Part shown: positions 51,978 to 62,156 of the stretch, in pieces
How the letters are laid out: every line of letters starts with the position of its first letter
Position numbering within the stretch: the stretch's first letter is position 1
Assembly: GCF_050916355.1 (NCBI RefSeq)
Contig: NZ_CP136946.1
Span: forward strand, 1,984,001 to 2,048,000
Direction of reading: 5' to 3'
DNA length: 64,000 nt
Source of the DNA: Jeongeupia wiesaeckerbachi
GTDB taxonomy: Bacteria > Pseudomonadota > Gammaproteobacteria > Burkholderiales > Chitinibacteraceae
Position numbers and translations under genes: made by a program
The notes under the pieces: generated by a model
The model's input: the letters and a program-made list of their open reading frames with translations, nothing else
What the model was told of the DNA's origin: nothing
Databases searched by the model: none

Positions 51978-52853
51978 GTGAAAAACTCCAGCAGCTATAC
52001 CGCCATTGCTTATCTGTTCTTGGCCCCCGCCTTGATTCTGATGGGTATCTTCACGTTCTGGCCAGTAGGGTATAATACCTATTTGGCATTCAATAATTAC
52101 AGCATTGCCGATGGCACTGCGACTTGGAACAACTTCGAGCACTTCAAATACATTGCTCAGGAAGAACTGTTCCATAACGCCCTGAAGAACTCGCTGCTCT
52201 ATCTGCTGGTTGTTCCGGTGATTCAGATTGCTGCGCTGGTCGTGGCCAAGCTAGTCAACAACAAGCTGCCGGGGATGACTTTCTTCCGCGCGGCCTATTA
52301 CATTCCCGTCATTACCGCCATTTCGATTGCCGGCGTCGTCTGGGCCAACGTCTACAAGTACGATGGCATGCTGACTTGGCTGCTGCAGGCGCTGCATCTG
52401 GTGCCGCAAGGCCCGGATGGTCAGATCGACTGGCTGGGTAATCCCGATATCGCGCTCTACATGGTGATGATCTTCACCTTCTGGAAGGGCATCGGCTATT
52501 ACATGGTGCTGTATCTTGCCGGCTTGCAGGCAATTCCGGGTGAGGTCGAAGAGGCTGCAATTCTGGATGGCGCCAATGCTTGGGACCGTTTCTGGAAGAT
52601 CACCGTCCCGATGGTTAAGCCGACGATCCTGCTCTGTACGCTGCTGTCGACGATTGCCGCAATCCGCGCCTTCCAGGAAATCATCGTGCTGACCAAGGGT
52701 CAGGCCGATACCTATACCGCGCTCTACTACGTGTTTGACCAGGCGTTCCGCAACTACAACTTTGGCCGTGGTGCCGCTGCCGGTTTGGTGGTGACCTTCT
52801 TCTGCCTGATGTTGTCGGCGATTCAGTTCCGATTCTTCGGCGAAAAGAGGTAA
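51978..52853 (+). CDS. ABC sugar transporter permease, MalF/LacF-type
   Basis: A 291-residue permease with six membrane segments: AIAYLFLAPALILMGIFTFWPVGYNTYLAF (~9-38), and the cytoplasmic EAA loop EVEEAAILDGANAWDRFWKITVPMVKPT (~190-220) that docks the ATPase. GTG start with no strong ribosome-binding site; in-frame upstream codons run into the terminator. Pairs with the next gene as the heterodimeric channel. Confidence 0.9.
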   Translation: MKNSSSYTAIAYLFLAPALILMGIFTFWPVGYNTYLAFNNYSIADGTATWNNFEHFKYIAQEELFHNALKNSLLYLLVVPVIQIAALVVAKLVNNKLPGMTFFRAAYYIPVITAISIAGVVWANVYKYDGMLTWLLQALHLVPQGPDGQIDWLGNPDIALYMVMIFTFWKGIGYYMVLYLAGLQAIPGEVEEAAILDGANAWDRFWKITVPMVKPTILLCTLLSTIAAIRAFQEIIVLTKGQADTYTALYYVFDQAFRNYNFGRGAAAGLVVTFFCLMLSAIQFRFFGEKR

Positions 52854-52863
52854 GGAGCGCAAC

Positions 52864-53784
52864 ATGTCTGCTAGTCATTCCGCCGAAAAAGTGCTGTCGT
52901 CGTCCGCCAAGGACGGCGGCGCCTCCCAAAAAAGGTCTCGCAATATGGCATCCAGTCGTAAGACTCAGCGTGTCCTGGCGCTGACCGGTCAATACGCCGG
53001 CCTGATCGCCTTCGCCATCTTCACGTGCTTCCCGTTCGTCTGGGCGCTGTCTGTCGGCCTGTCGACCGATCCGTCGAATACATGGCTGTTCCCACGTTCG
53101 TTCTGGCCGACTGAGCCGGGTCTGATGTGGTTCGAGCGTGTGTTCACGGAAATGCCGTTCCTGACGTACCTGAAGAACTCGACCGTCATGTCGTTCTGGA
53201 CCATCGTGTCCGTGGTGGTGATTTCGGTGCTTGCCGCCTATCCGCTGGCGCGATTGAAGTTTCCGGGTCGTAACCTGATCTTCGTGGCGATCATCGCAAC
53301 GCTGATGCTGCCGTCCGAAGTCAACATCATCCCGAACTTCATCACGCTGAAGCACCTCGGTCTGCTGGACAGCTACTGGGGCGCGATCATCCCGAACTTT
53401 GCCGGTGCCTTCGGCATTTTCCTGATGAAGCAAGCATTCGAGCAGATCCCGCAGGATCTGATCGATGCGGCCCGTGTCGATGGTGCAACCGAGCTGCAGA
53501 TTCTGTGGCGCGTGATGGTGCCGGTATCGGCGCCGTCGATTGCTGCGCTGTCGATTTTCACCCTCGTCAATGCCTGGAACGACTATCTGTGGCCGTCGAT
53601 CGTCATCACGACGCGCGACAAATTGCCGCTGGCGGTGGGTGTGTTCAACGACTTGACCGGCCCGTTTGCCGTTTCGACCAGCCTCGTCATGGCCGCGATC
53701 GTTCTGACCGTGTTGCCCGTGCTGATCTTCTTCGCCTTCACGCAGCGTTACTTCATCTCCGGCCTCGATGGCGCGGTGAAGTAA
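52864..53784 (+). CDS. ABC sugar transporter permease, MalG/LacG-type
   Basis: A 306-residue permease. A long N-terminal cytoplasmic part (~1-35, Ser/Lys-rich) precedes TM1 (LTGQYAGLIAFAIFTCFPFVWAL). MalG-type EAA loop: FEQIPQDLIDAARVDGATELQILWRVMVPVSAPS (~200-233), and the C-terminus GLDGAVK is the usual end. AAGGAG lies before ATG 52864. Confidence 0.92.
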   Translation: MSASHSAEKVLSSSAKDGGASQKRSRNMASSRKTQRVLALTGQYAGLIAFAIFTCFPFVWALSVGLSTDPSNTWLFPRSFWPTEPGLMWFERVFTEMPFLTYLKNSTVMSFWTIVSVVVISVLAAYPLARLKFPGRNLIFVAIIATLMLPSEVNIIPNFITLKHLGLLDSYWGAIIPNFAGAFGIFLMKQAFEQIPQDLIDAARVDGATELQILWRVMVPVSAPSIAALSIFTLVNAWNDYLWPSIVITTRDKLPLAVGVFNDLTGPFAVSTSLVMAAIVLTVLPVLIFFAFTQRYFISGLDGAVK

Positions 53785-53836
53785 TCGATTCGTGATTAGC
53801 TAACGCTCAAGAACTGTATTTGCAAGGAAATCGAAA

Positions 53837-54940
<1,104 letters not shown>

Positions 54941-54960
54941 TCCTTTTTAGGTTCAAAGGA

Positions 54961-54990
54961 AAAGCCTGCCCGAGTGGCAGGCTTTTTTTT
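54961..54990 (+). terminator. Rho-independent terminator after the ABC operon
   Basis: AAAGCCTGCC / GGCAGGCTTT stem with a 5-nt loop and T8. Confidence 0.92.
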
Positions 54991-55071
54991 GCCCGACAGC
55001 GATGCGGCAAGCAGGGCAAACCGGCTTCAACCGGTGTGAATTTAGAATGCGAGGGTGACAAGGAGAAGACA

Positions 55072-55878
55072 ATGACGCTCAAGGCATGGATGGTGACGCT
55101 GATGATGCTGTGTTCCGGACTGGCAAGTGCAGTGGACAAGGTGCAAAAGATCCGTACGCCGTATCTCGATGGCTGGGAGCAGATTCCGCTGGCCGTGATG
55201 GAAAAGCAGGCGGCGGATTTTCCCGCGACCTACTGGCTTGAAGGACCCGGCTTGCGCAAGCAGATCGCGCTGACCTTCGATGACGGCCCGAGCGAGAATA
55301 CGCCCGAGTTATTGAAGGTGTTGAAAAAGCACGGCGTGCACGCGACGTTCTTCTGGCTGGGCGCACAAGTCGAGCGCAATCCGCAGATTGCGCGTGATGC
55401 CGCCGCGCAGGGACATACGATCGCCAACCATTCGTACAACCACCCGTACTCGAGCAAGTTGATCCCGGCGGTCTTCTGGCGCGATCAGGTCGAGCGCACC
55501 CAGCAGATCATGCAGCAGACCCTCGGTTTTGCGCCGACCTTGTTCCGGCCGCCGTATGGCGATATCAGCGATGCCGAGGTGCGCTGGCTGCAGGAGCGCG
55601 ACATGAAGGTGATCAGCTGGTCGATCGACACCCGTGACTGGTGGGTGGCGTGGAAGAAGGGCAGCCCGGTCGAGATCGAGCAGATGGTTACCGACTACCT
55701 GCATCCGGAAGCCATCGTGCTGATGCACGACGGTGGCGGCGCGCGGGACAGGACGATCGCCGCCGTCGATGCGCTGATCCCGAAGCTGAAGGCGCAAGGT
55801 TACGAGCTGGTGACGGTCGATGCCTTGCTCGGCGTGCCGGGCAAGCAGGTGCTCGCGCCAGTAGCGGTCGCGAAATAG
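55072..55878 (+). CDS. Polysaccharide deacetylase (NodB/CE4), secreted
   Basis: A 268-residue protein with a signal peptide (MTLKAWMVTLMMLCSGLASA). All five CE4 motifs are seen: TFDDGPS (~64), HSYNHPY (~122), RPPYGD (~159), SWSIDTRDW (~181) and VLMHDGG (~216). The enzyme removes N-acetyl groups from GlcNAc residues of chitin oligomers, peptidoglycan or an exopolysaccharide. Its place after the amino-sugar ABC operon favours chito-oligosaccharides, but it has its own transcript. AAGGAG at 55060-55065. Confidence 0.9.
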   Translation: MTLKAWMVTLMMLCSGLASAVDKVQKIRTPYLDGWEQIPLAVMEKQAADFPATYWLEGPGLRKQIALTFDDGPSENTPELLKVLKKHGVHATFFWLGAQVERNPQIARDAAAQGHTIANHSYNHPYSSKLIPAVFWRDQVERTQQIMQQTLGFAPTLFRPPYGDISDAEVRWLQERDMKVISWSIDTRDWWVAWKKGSPVEIEQMVTDYLHPEAIVLMHDGGGARDRTIAAVDALIPKLKAQGYELVTVDALLGVPGKQVLAPVAVAK

Positions 55879-55893
55879 CGCGATCCGGGCAAG

Positions 55894-55921
55894 AAAAAAG
55901 CCGGTCATTGACCGGCTTTTT
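55894..55921. terminator. Bidirectional rho-independent terminator
   Basis: AAAAAAGCCGGTC / GACCGGCTTTTT hairpin between the convergent deacetylase and thrC genes. Confidence 0.92.
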
Positions 55922-55942
55922 CATGTGCTGAGCGAGGCGGCG

Positions 55943-57370
55943 TTACACCCGCGCGGCGACATAGCGCTTCAACGCATCGACATCGGCCTCGAGCGTATCG
56001 AAACGCTGCGGCAGGTCTTCCAGGCCGACAAGGTGAGCGGGGCGTTGCGGCTGGGTGCTGAGCGCCTCGATCATCGTGGCTTCGAACTTGGCCGGCAGTG
56101 CGGTTTCGAGGATCACCATCGGCACGTTCGCATCGCGGTGCGCCTTGGCTGCCTTGTAGCCGTCGGCGGTGTGCGGATCGATCTGCACGCCATACTTTTC
56201 GGCGACTTCGCGGATGCTGGCCAACCGGTCGGCGTGGCTGCTCTGTTCCGAGCGGAAGCCGTAGGCATCGTGCATGCGCTTGAAGTCGCCTTCGGACAGC
56301 GCAAAGCCGTCGGCCTTCTCGACCTGCTGCCACAGCGCGGCGAGTTCGTCGCCGTCGCGGCCGATCAGATCGAAGACGAAACGCTCGAGGTTCGACGCTT
56401 TGGTGATGTCCATCGATGGACTCGAGGTTTCATAGGTCCGGTCGAGGCCGCGCGGCTGGTAGCGGCCGGTCTTGAAGAACTCGTCGAGGACGTCGTTCTC
56501 GTTGGTCGCGACGATCAGGTGGCGGATCGGCAGACCCATCTGCCGGGCGATGTGGCCGGCGCAGACGTTGCCGAAGTTGCCCGAAGGCACGCAGAAATCG
56601 ACCGGGTCGCCGACCTTTTTCGCCACGGCGAAATAGCCCTTGAAGTAGTACACGACCTGGGCGATCACGCGGCCCCAGTTGATCGAGTTGACCGCGCCGA
56701 TCTTGTGTTCGGCCTTGAACGCGGCGTCGTTGTTCACGGCCTTGACCATGTCCTGGCAGGCGTCGAAGAAGCCCTTCACCGCGACGTTGTGGATGTTTGC
56801 CTCTTGCAGGCTGAACATCTGCGCGCGCTGGAACGGACTCATCTTGCCGGCCGGCGATAGCATCACGACGTTGACGCCGTGTTTGCCGCGCATCGCGTAC
56901 TCGGCCGCCGAACCGGTATCGCCCGAGGTTGCGCCGACGATATTGATCGTCTCGCCGCGCTGCGCCAGCACGTACTCGAACAGGTTGCCGAGCAACTGCA
57001 TGGCCATGTCCTTGAACGCCAGCGTCGGGCCGTTCGACAGCTCCTGCAGGTACAGATTGTCGTCGAGCCGCAGTACCGGGGTGATTTCGCTTGCGCGGGC
57101 CGGGTCACGGCCGTTGCAGTAGACCTCGCTGGTGTAGGTCTTGGCGATCAGCGCTTTCAGGTCGGCAGCCGGCATGTCGTCGACGAAATGGTCGATGATC
57201 TGGAAGGCGAGGTCGGCATACGACAACGGCGCCAAGCGCTCGAGCGCATCGAGGCCAAAGCGCGGATAGGCCTCGGCAATGGCCAGGCCGCCGTCGGGCG
57301 CGAGGCCGCCGAGCAGAATGTCCGAAAACGCTTGCGGGGCCATGCCGCCGCGGGTCGAGATGTATTTCAT
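55943..57370 (-). CDS. thrC: Threonine synthase
   Basis: A 475-residue PLP enzyme converting O-phosphohomoserine to threonine. The PLP Lys120 is in LSNGPTLAFKDMAMQLLGN, with ILGATSGDTGSAAEYAMRG-like phosphate-binding sequence (here IVGATSGDTGSAAEYAM, ~142) and FCVPSGNFGNVCAG. Long proteobacterial form with the expected N-terminal MKYISTRGG. Its ATG overlaps the stop of the inserted DUF6998-like gene (ATGA). Confidence 0.97.
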   Translation of the reverse strand: MKYISTRGGMAPQAFSDILLGGLAPDGGLAIAEAYPRFGLDALERLAPLSYADLAFQIIDHFVDDMPAADLKALIAKTYTSEVYCNGRDPARASEITPVLRLDDNLYLQELSNGPTLAFKDMAMQLLGNLFEYVLAQRGETINIVGATSGDTGSAAEYAMRGKHGVNVVMLSPAGKMSPFQRAQMFSLQEANIHNVAVKGFFDACQDMVKAVNNDAAFKAEHKIGAVNSINWGRVIAQVVYYFKGYFAVAKKVGDPVDFCVPSGNFGNVCAGHIARQMGLPIRHLIVATNENDVLDEFFKTGRYQPRGLDRTYETSSPSMDITKASNLERFVFDLIGRDGDELAALWQQVEKADGFALSEGDFKRMHDAYGFRSEQSSHADRLASIREVAEKYGVQIDPHTADGYKAAKAHRDANVPMVILETALPAKFEATMIEALSTQPQRPAHLVGLEDLPQRFDTLEADVDALKRYVAARV

Positions 57371-57786
57371 TGTTTGGCCTGTAATTGCTTGAGCTTGGTA
57401 ATCGCAATCATGTGCTTGTTATCACGCGCCGAGTAGCGGGCGGATGCGCTGACAAGGTCGAATGCACCGTAGAAAAACTCTTCCCACGAACCATCGTCAC
57501 GAACTCCGACAACGAGCAGCATATCTGCCGTGCCGCGATAGCCAATTTGCGTTGCCGCGTAGTTCGTTTTGATTTGAACGGTTTTCCCATCATCGCGGAT
57601 CGCGTCGAAACCATCTGAGCCTGCTGGGGCTTTTTTCAGCTGGTAGTGCTCAATGGCGACTAACTCCCCAAAGTCGCCAAGCAAGTTACCTAGTCCGGCC
57701 CAATTGAATTCTGGCGCAAGCAGTTTCAACGCTTTTTGCGAGGCAAAGATGCTAGCCAGAATGTGTTGTGCTGCTTTGATTCTCAT
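57367..57786 (-). CDS. DUF6998-like protein inserted between hom and thrC
   Basis: A 139-residue protein of unknown function. Residues ~30-75 read LGNLLGDFGELVAIEHYQL, GSDGFDAIRDDG, KTVQIKTNYAA; the Glu, Asp and Q-x-K spacing resembles a PD-(D/E)XK nuclease-like fold and the DUF6998 family, though this is only pattern recognition. The gene lies tightly between two threonine-biosynthesis genes that normally adjoin. It is visibly A/T-richer with different codon use than both neighbours, so it was probably acquired. It overlaps thrC by 4 bp and starts 27 bp after hom, preserving co-translation. Confidence 0.75.
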   Translation of the reverse strand: MRIKAAQHILASIFASQKALKLLAPEFNWAGLGNLLGDFGELVAIEHYQLKKAPAGSDGFDAIRDDGKTVQIKTNYAATQIGYRGTADMLLVVGVRDDGSWEEFFYGAFDLVSASARYSARDNKHMIAITKLKQLQAKQ

Positions 57787-57812
57787 CTGGCTAACCTCTT
57801 TCTCCCGGCGGT

Positions 57813-59132
57813 TTAGCCGTTCAAATGCTCGAGTCGCAGCTTGACGATCTTGCCGTTGATGGTGTCCAGCGCTTCGATCTTCGCCAGTGCGGCGTCGACA
57901 TTTTTCTCGATCGCCAAGTGGGTGATGATGACCACATCGTCGCGGCCGTCGTCGCTGGCCTGATCGCTCGGGCGCTGCAGCATCGCGTCGACCGAAATGC
58001 CGTGGTCGGCGAGGATGCGCGTGACGTCGGCGAGCACGCCGGTCTGATCGAGGGCGTTCAGGCGCAGGTAGTAGCAGCTTTCGACTTCGCCGATCGGCAG
58101 GATCGGCAGGTCGGCGAGTTGCGACGGCTGGAATGCCAGATGCGGTACGCGGTGTTCCGGGTCGGCGGTGTGCAGGCGGGTGATGTCGACGAGGTCGGCG
58201 ATCACCGACGACGCGGTCGGCTCGGCGCCGGCGCCCGGGCCGTAGTACATCGTTGCGCCGACGGCATCGCCCTTGACCAGAATCGCGTTCATCACGCCGT
58301 CGACATTGGCGATCAGGCGCTTGGCCGGGATCAGCGTCGGCGAGACGCGCAGCTCGATGCCGTTGGGACGGCGGCGGGTTACGCCGAGCAGCTTGATCCG
58401 GTAGCCGAGTTCCTGCGCGTACTTGATGTCGGCGGCCTGCAGCTTGCTGATGCCTTCGAGATAGGCCTTGTCGAACTGGACCGGGATGCCGAAGGCGATT
58501 GCGCTCATGATGGTGAGCTTGTGTGCGGCGTCGTGGCCTTCGATATCGAAGGTCGGGTCGGCCTCGGCGTAACCGAGGCGCTGGGCTTCGGCGAGCACGT
58601 CGGCAAAGGCGGCGCCCTTGTCGCGCATCTCGGTGAGGATGAAGTTGCTGGTGCCGTTGATGATGCCGGCGACCCATTCGATCCGGTTGGCGGTCAGGCC
58701 TTCGCGCAACGCCTTGATCACCGGGATACCGCCGGCGACCGCGGCTTCGAACGCGACGATGACGCCCTTTTCCTGCGCCTTGGCGAAAATCTCGTTGCCG
58801 TATTCGGCGATCAGTTTCTTGTTGGCGGTGACGACGTGCTTGCCGTTCTCGATCGCCGTCAGCACCAGCTCCTTGGCGATGGTGGTGCCACCGATCAGTT
58901 CGACGACGATGTCGATATCGGGATGACGGGCGATGGCCAGTGCGTCGTCAACGACCTCGACCTCGCTGCCACAGATTTCGCGCGCGCGCGCGATGTCGCG
59001 GTTGGCGGCCATCTTCACGGTGATCGGCCGGCCGGCGCGGCGGGCGATTTCTTCTGCATTGCGTTTCAGTACGGTGGCAGTGCCGCCGCCGACGGTGCCG
59101 ACGCCGCACAAGCCTACATAGATCGGTTTCAT
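57813..59132 (-). CDS. hom: Homoserine dehydrogenase
   Basis: A 439-residue NAD(P)-dependent enzyme converting aspartate semialdehyde to homoserine. N-terminal Rossmann fold VGLCGVGTVGGGTATVL, catalytic region ANKKLIAEYG and GIINGTSNFILTEM, and a C-terminal ACT domain (~350-430) for feedback control by threonine. Start ATG 59132 (MKPIYVGLCG). Precedes the inserted DUF6998-like gene and thrC; alaA and a GNAT gene lie upstream in the same direction. Confidence 0.96.
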   Translation of the reverse strand: MKPIYVGLCGVGTVGGGTATVLKRNAEEIARRAGRPITVKMAANRDIARAREICGSEVEVVDDALAIARHPDIDIVVELIGGTTIAKELVLTAIENGKHVVTANKKLIAEYGNEIFAKAQEKGVIVAFEAAVAGGIPVIKALREGLTANRIEWVAGIINGTSNFILTEMRDKGAAFADVLAEAQRLGYAEADPTFDIEGHDAAHKLTIMSAIAFGIPVQFDKAYLEGISKLQAADIKYAQELGYRIKLLGVTRRRPNGIELRVSPTLIPAKRLIANVDGVMNAILVKGDAVGATMYYGPGAGAEPTASSVIADLVDITRLHTADPEHRVPHLAFQPSQLADLPILPIGEVESCYYLRLNALDQTGVLADVTRILADHGISVDAMLQRPSDQASDDGRDDVVIITHLAIEKNVDAALAKIEALDTINGKIVKLRLEHLNG

Positions 59133-59153
59133 CACGGTCAACCCTCGGGCCTG

Positions 59154-59600
59154 TCAGGCCATTCTCAAATTTTTCTTGAAGCTGTAGGAAGCGATGCTCA
59201 TCCCTTCCCGGAAGTAAAAGCGGTGCGCGCCAGTGCGCTGCACGCCCGAATCGAGTGCGAGCACGTCGCAATCGTGGGCATGGGCCCGCTCGGTGAGCCA
59301 GGCGAGGAGTACGCGGCCGACGCCTTGTGAGCGTGCGGCCGCGTCGGTGACCAGATCGTCTACGTAAAGACGCCGGCCTTCATAGGTATTCTCGATCACG
59401 CGCCACAGCGCGAGCCCGAGGACGCGTTCACCGTCGACGGCAATCGCCAGTCGGCCACCGGCGGCGCAAACTGTCGCGATCCGGCCGGCATAGTCGTCCG
59501 GCAGCATCGGGCGCAATTGCCGGTGCACCGGTTCGGTTGCAGCCAGCCACTCGGACGCGATCAGCGCGCCCTGGTCGTCGGTGAGCGGCAAGACCCGCAT
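59154..59600 (-). CDS. GNAT-family N-acetyltransferase
   Basis: A 148-residue acetyltransferase: RRLYVDDLVTDAAARSQGVGRVLLAWLTERA (~75-105) is the acetyl-CoA motif A (RSQGVG). The N-terminal part VLPLTDDQGALIASEW and C-terminal HRFYFREGMSIASYSFKK fit GNAT. Substrate unknown. The stop of alaA overlaps its ATG by one base, linking it to amino-acid metabolism. Confidence 0.87.
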   Translation of the reverse strand: MRVLPLTDDQGALIASEWLAATEPVHRQLRPMLPDDYAGRIATVCAAGGRLAIAVDGERVLGLALWRVIENTYEGRRLYVDDLVTDAAARSQGVGRVLLAWLTERAHAHDCDVLALDSGVQRTGAHRFYFREGMSIASYSFKKNLRMA

Positions 59601-60829
59601 TATGCGGTACCGTGGCGTTTTCGGTAAGACGCCAGGAAGCGGTCGAGCCGGCCGAGCGCGTCGGTCAGATCATCGGTGTTGGGCAGGAAGACCACGCGGA
59701 AGTGGTCGGGCTGATGCCAGTTGAAGCCGGTGCCCTGGACCAGCAGCACTTTTTCCTGCTGCAGGAATTCGAGAATGAACTGCTGATCGTCGGCGATCGG
59801 ATACACGTTCAGGTCGAGCTTGGGGAACATGTACAGCGCGGCTTTTGGCTTGACGCAGCTGACGCCCGGCATGGCGTTGATCAGCTCGTGCGCCAGATCG
59901 CGCTGCTTGGCCAGCCGTCCGCCCGGACAGACGAGGTCGTCGATGCTCTGGTAGCCGCCGAGCGCGGTCTGGATCGCGTACTGGCCCGGCACATTGGCGC
60001 ACAAACGCATGGTCGAGAGGATGTTCAGGCCTTCGATGTAGTCGCGGGCGATCTTCTTGTTGCCCGAGACGATCATCCAGCCGGCGCGGTAGCCACAGGC
60101 GCGATAGTTCTTCGACAGGCCGTTGAAGGTGACGAACAGGATGTCGTCGGCGAGCGAGGCGATCGACGTGTGCTTGGCGCCGTCGTACAGCACCTTGTCG
60201 TAGATCTCGTCGGCATAAATGATCAGGCCGTGTTCGCGGGCGATCTGCACCAGCTCGCGCAGCACCTCGTCCGGGTAGAGCGCACCGGTCGGGTTGTTCG
60301 GATTGATGATGACGAGCGCCTTGGTCTTGTCGCTGATCTTGGCGCGGATGTCGTCGAGCGCCGGCAGCCAGCCATTGGCTTCGTCGCACAGATAGTGGCG
60401 CGGCCGGCCACCGGCGAGGCTGACCGCGGCGGTCCACAGCGGGTAGTCCGGCATCGGCACCAGTACTTCGTCGCCGTTGTTCAGCAGGCCTTGCATCGCC
60501 ATCACGATCAGCTCGGACGCGCCGTTGCCGATATAGATATCGTCGACGGTGACGCCGGCAATGTTCTTCTCCTGCGAGTAGTGCATGATCGCTTTGCGCG
60601 ACTGGAACAGGCCCTTGCTGTCGACATAGCCCGACGCGTTCGGCAGGTTGCGGATCACGTCCTGCACCACTTCTTCCGGTGCATCGAAACCGAAAGGCTG
60701 GAGGTTGCCGATGTTCAGTTTGATGATCCGGTGGCCTTCCTCTTCCATCTGCCGCGCTCGCTCCGGAATCGGACCACGGATCTCGTAGCAGACGTTGAGC
60801 AGTTTGTTCGACTTGAGGATGGCTTCCAT
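59600..60829 (-). CDS. alaA: Alanine transaminase AlaA-like aminotransferase
   Basis: A 409-residue PLP aminotransferase very similar to E. coli AlaA: KLLNVCYEIRGPIPERARQMEEEGHRIIKLNIGNLQPFGFDAP, VIINPNNPTGALY, YADEIYDKVLYD, the PLP Lys in TFNGLSKNYRACGYRAGWM (~243), and SCVKPKAALYMFPKLDLN. It makes alanine from pyruvate and glutamate. Start ATG 60829; an upstream in-frame extension lacks similarity. Heads the five-gene minus-strand unit that ends with thrC. Confidence 0.93.
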   Translation of the reverse strand: MEAILKSNKLLNVCYEIRGPIPERARQMEEEGHRIIKLNIGNLQPFGFDAPEEVVQDVIRNLPNASGYVDSKGLFQSRKAIMHYSQEKNIAGVTVDDIYIGNGASELIVMAMQGLLNNGDEVLVPMPDYPLWTAAVSLAGGRPRHYLCDEANGWLPALDDIRAKISDKTKALVIINPNNPTGALYPDEVLRELVQIAREHGLIIYADEIYDKVLYDGAKHTSIASLADDILFVTFNGLSKNYRACGYRAGWMIVSGNKKIARDYIEGLNILSTMRLCANVPGQYAIQTALGGYQSIDDLVCPGGRLAKQRDLAHELINAMPGVSCVKPKAALYMFPKLDLNVYPIADDQQFILEFLQQEKVLLVQGTGFNWHQPDHFRVVFLPNTDDLTDALGRLDRFLASYRKRHGTA

Positions 60830-60974
60830 GGCGATCTGGCCGGTGCGGGTAGAGGAGCTGACCATTCTAGCGAAAGAATCATGCTGCGGTGCATACAGCG
60901 TGGCGCGACGATGCGGAGCACAGTTGGGCAAAGTGCTCCCCCTTCCGTAGTGACACCAGCGCATTTCTCCGTCG

Positions 60975-61044
60975 TCCGATACCCGGGTAGTCAGCGGGCC
61001 TTCGGGCGTGAACGAACCGGCTCGCCCGTCTACCGGATAGGCTT
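60975..61044 (+). repeat. Truncated right end of the 140-bp palindromic repeat
   Basis: CCTTCGGGCGTGAACGAACC, GGCTCGCCCG and CTACCGGATAGGC align with the right third of 29067-29213. The left part is lost or unrecognisable. It lies between divergent alaA and the Mth938-like gene. Confidence 0.55.
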
Positions 61045-61077
61045 TAAAATGGCGGCACCGTTTTCCGGACCCCGACC

Positions 61078-61446
61078 ATGAAACTGCACCACACCATGAC
61101 CGAGCATCTGAACCAGTTCGCCAGCTATGGCGAGGGCTTCGTCAAGGTCAACGATGTCCGCTACGAGGGCAGCCTGATCGTCACGCCCGAGGAGATCCGC
61201 GAATGGCGGCCGGCGAGCTTCGATGCGTTGACGCCGGAAGACTTCGCCGTGCTGCTCGAACTCAAGCCCGAGCTGGTGCTGTTCGGCACCGGCAGCAGCC
61301 TGCGCTTTCCGCATCCGCGCCTGACCGCCGCACTCGCCGCCGCGCGCGTCGGCTTTGACCCGATGGATACCGGCGCGATGTGCCGGACCTTCAACATCCT
61401 CACCGCCGAATCACGGCGTGTGGTCGCGGTGGTGCTTGGCGGCTGA
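61078..61446 (+). CDS. Mth938-like domain protein
   Basis: A 122-residue protein of the Mth938/NDUFAF3-like family (DUF498): VRYEGSLIVTPEEIREW, LLFG-like KPELVLFGTGSSLRFPHPRLTAALAAARVGFDPMDTGAMCRTFNILTAESRRVVAVVL. Function in bacteria unknown; relatives assist complex I assembly. Start MKLHHTMTEHLN. Followed by a good terminator. Confidence 0.87.
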   Translation: MKLHHTMTEHLNQFASYGEGFVKVNDVRYEGSLIVTPEEIREWRPASFDALTPEDFAVLLELKPELVLFGTGSSLRFPHPRLTAALAAARVGFDPMDTGAMCRTFNILTAESRRVVAVVLGG

Positions 61447-61469
61447 GCCTGCCGGGCTCCGCATCGATG

Positions 61470-61494
61470 AAAAGCCGGCTTGAGCCGGCTTTTT
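61470..61494 (+). terminator. Rho-independent terminator
   Basis: AAAAGCCGGCT / AGCCGGCTTTTT hairpin 24 bp after the Mth938-like gene's stop. Confidence 0.9.
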
Positions 61495-61580
61495 CTATGC
61501 CGGCTGCCGACGATGGCTGTGGCATTTTCATTCGACCCTGGCGATAGGGCTTGTTATTTGGTGGTGCAGGTATACAGTTG

Positions 61581-61598
61581 TTTCTGTAAAGACAGAAA
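61581..61598. promoter_or_regulatory. Operator-like palindrome TTTCTG-N6-CAGAAA, site 1
   Basis: TTTCTG (61581-61586), TAAAGA, CAGAAA (61593-61598), 15 bp before the GbsR-like start. It has exactly the geometry of the site at 62562-62579 in front of the oxidoreductase gene; probably bound by the GbsR-like regulator. Confidence 0.6.
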
Positions 61599-61613
61599 TT
61601 AAAGCCGCGATCG

Positions 61614-62156
61614 ATGACACTGAGCCCGACCACGCAAAAATACATCCTCCACTGGGGCGAAATGGGGACGCGCTGGGGCGTGAACCGCAGCGTCGCGCAG
61701 ATCCATGCCTTGCTCTTCCTGAGTAATGTGCCGCTGCACGCGGAGCAGATCAGCGAAACCCTGACCATCGCGCGTTCGAACGTCAGTACCAGCCTGAAGG
61801 AGCTGCAAAGCTGGGGCTTGATCAGGGCGATGCACATGCCCGGCGACCGGCGCGACCATTTTCAGGCCTATCAGGATGTCTGGGAGGTGTTCCGCATCAT
61901 TCTGGCGGAGCGCAAGAAACGCGAGCTGGACCCGACGCTGACGGTGCTGCGCGAATGCGCGCTCGAGGCCGAAAACGATCAGGCGCTGGAAGCGGCGACC
62001 CGGGCGCGCATGGACGAGGTGTTGGCTTTTCTGGAACTGCTGATGCGTGGCTATGACGACTTCAAGCATCTGTCGCCGGCGACTGTGCAGCGTTTCGTGC
62101 AGATGGGCGGCAAGGTTGCCCGATTCTTGAGTCCTGATGAAAAGGAAGTGCCATGA
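61614..62156 (+). CDS. GbsR/MarR-type transcription regulator
   Basis: A 180-residue regulator of the GbsR family, relatives of MarR. KYILHWGEMGTRWGVNRSVAQIHALLFLSNVPLHAEQISETLTIARSNVSTSLKELQSWGLIRAMHMPGDRRDHFQAYQDVWEVFRII carries the winged helix with its wing (residues ~8-95); the last part is a dimerisation helix. Overlaps the next gene by ATGA. A palindrome just upstream (61581-61598) and one in front of the third gene suggest autoregulation. Confidence 0.88.
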   Translation: MTLSPTTQKYILHWGEMGTRWGVNRSVAQIHALLFLSNVPLHAEQISETLTIARSNVSTSLKELQSWGLIRAMHMPGDRRDHFQAYQDVWEVFRIILAERKKRELDPTLTVLRECALEAENDQALEAATRARMDEVLAFLELLMRGYDDFKHLSPATVQRFVQMGGKVARFLSPDEKEVP

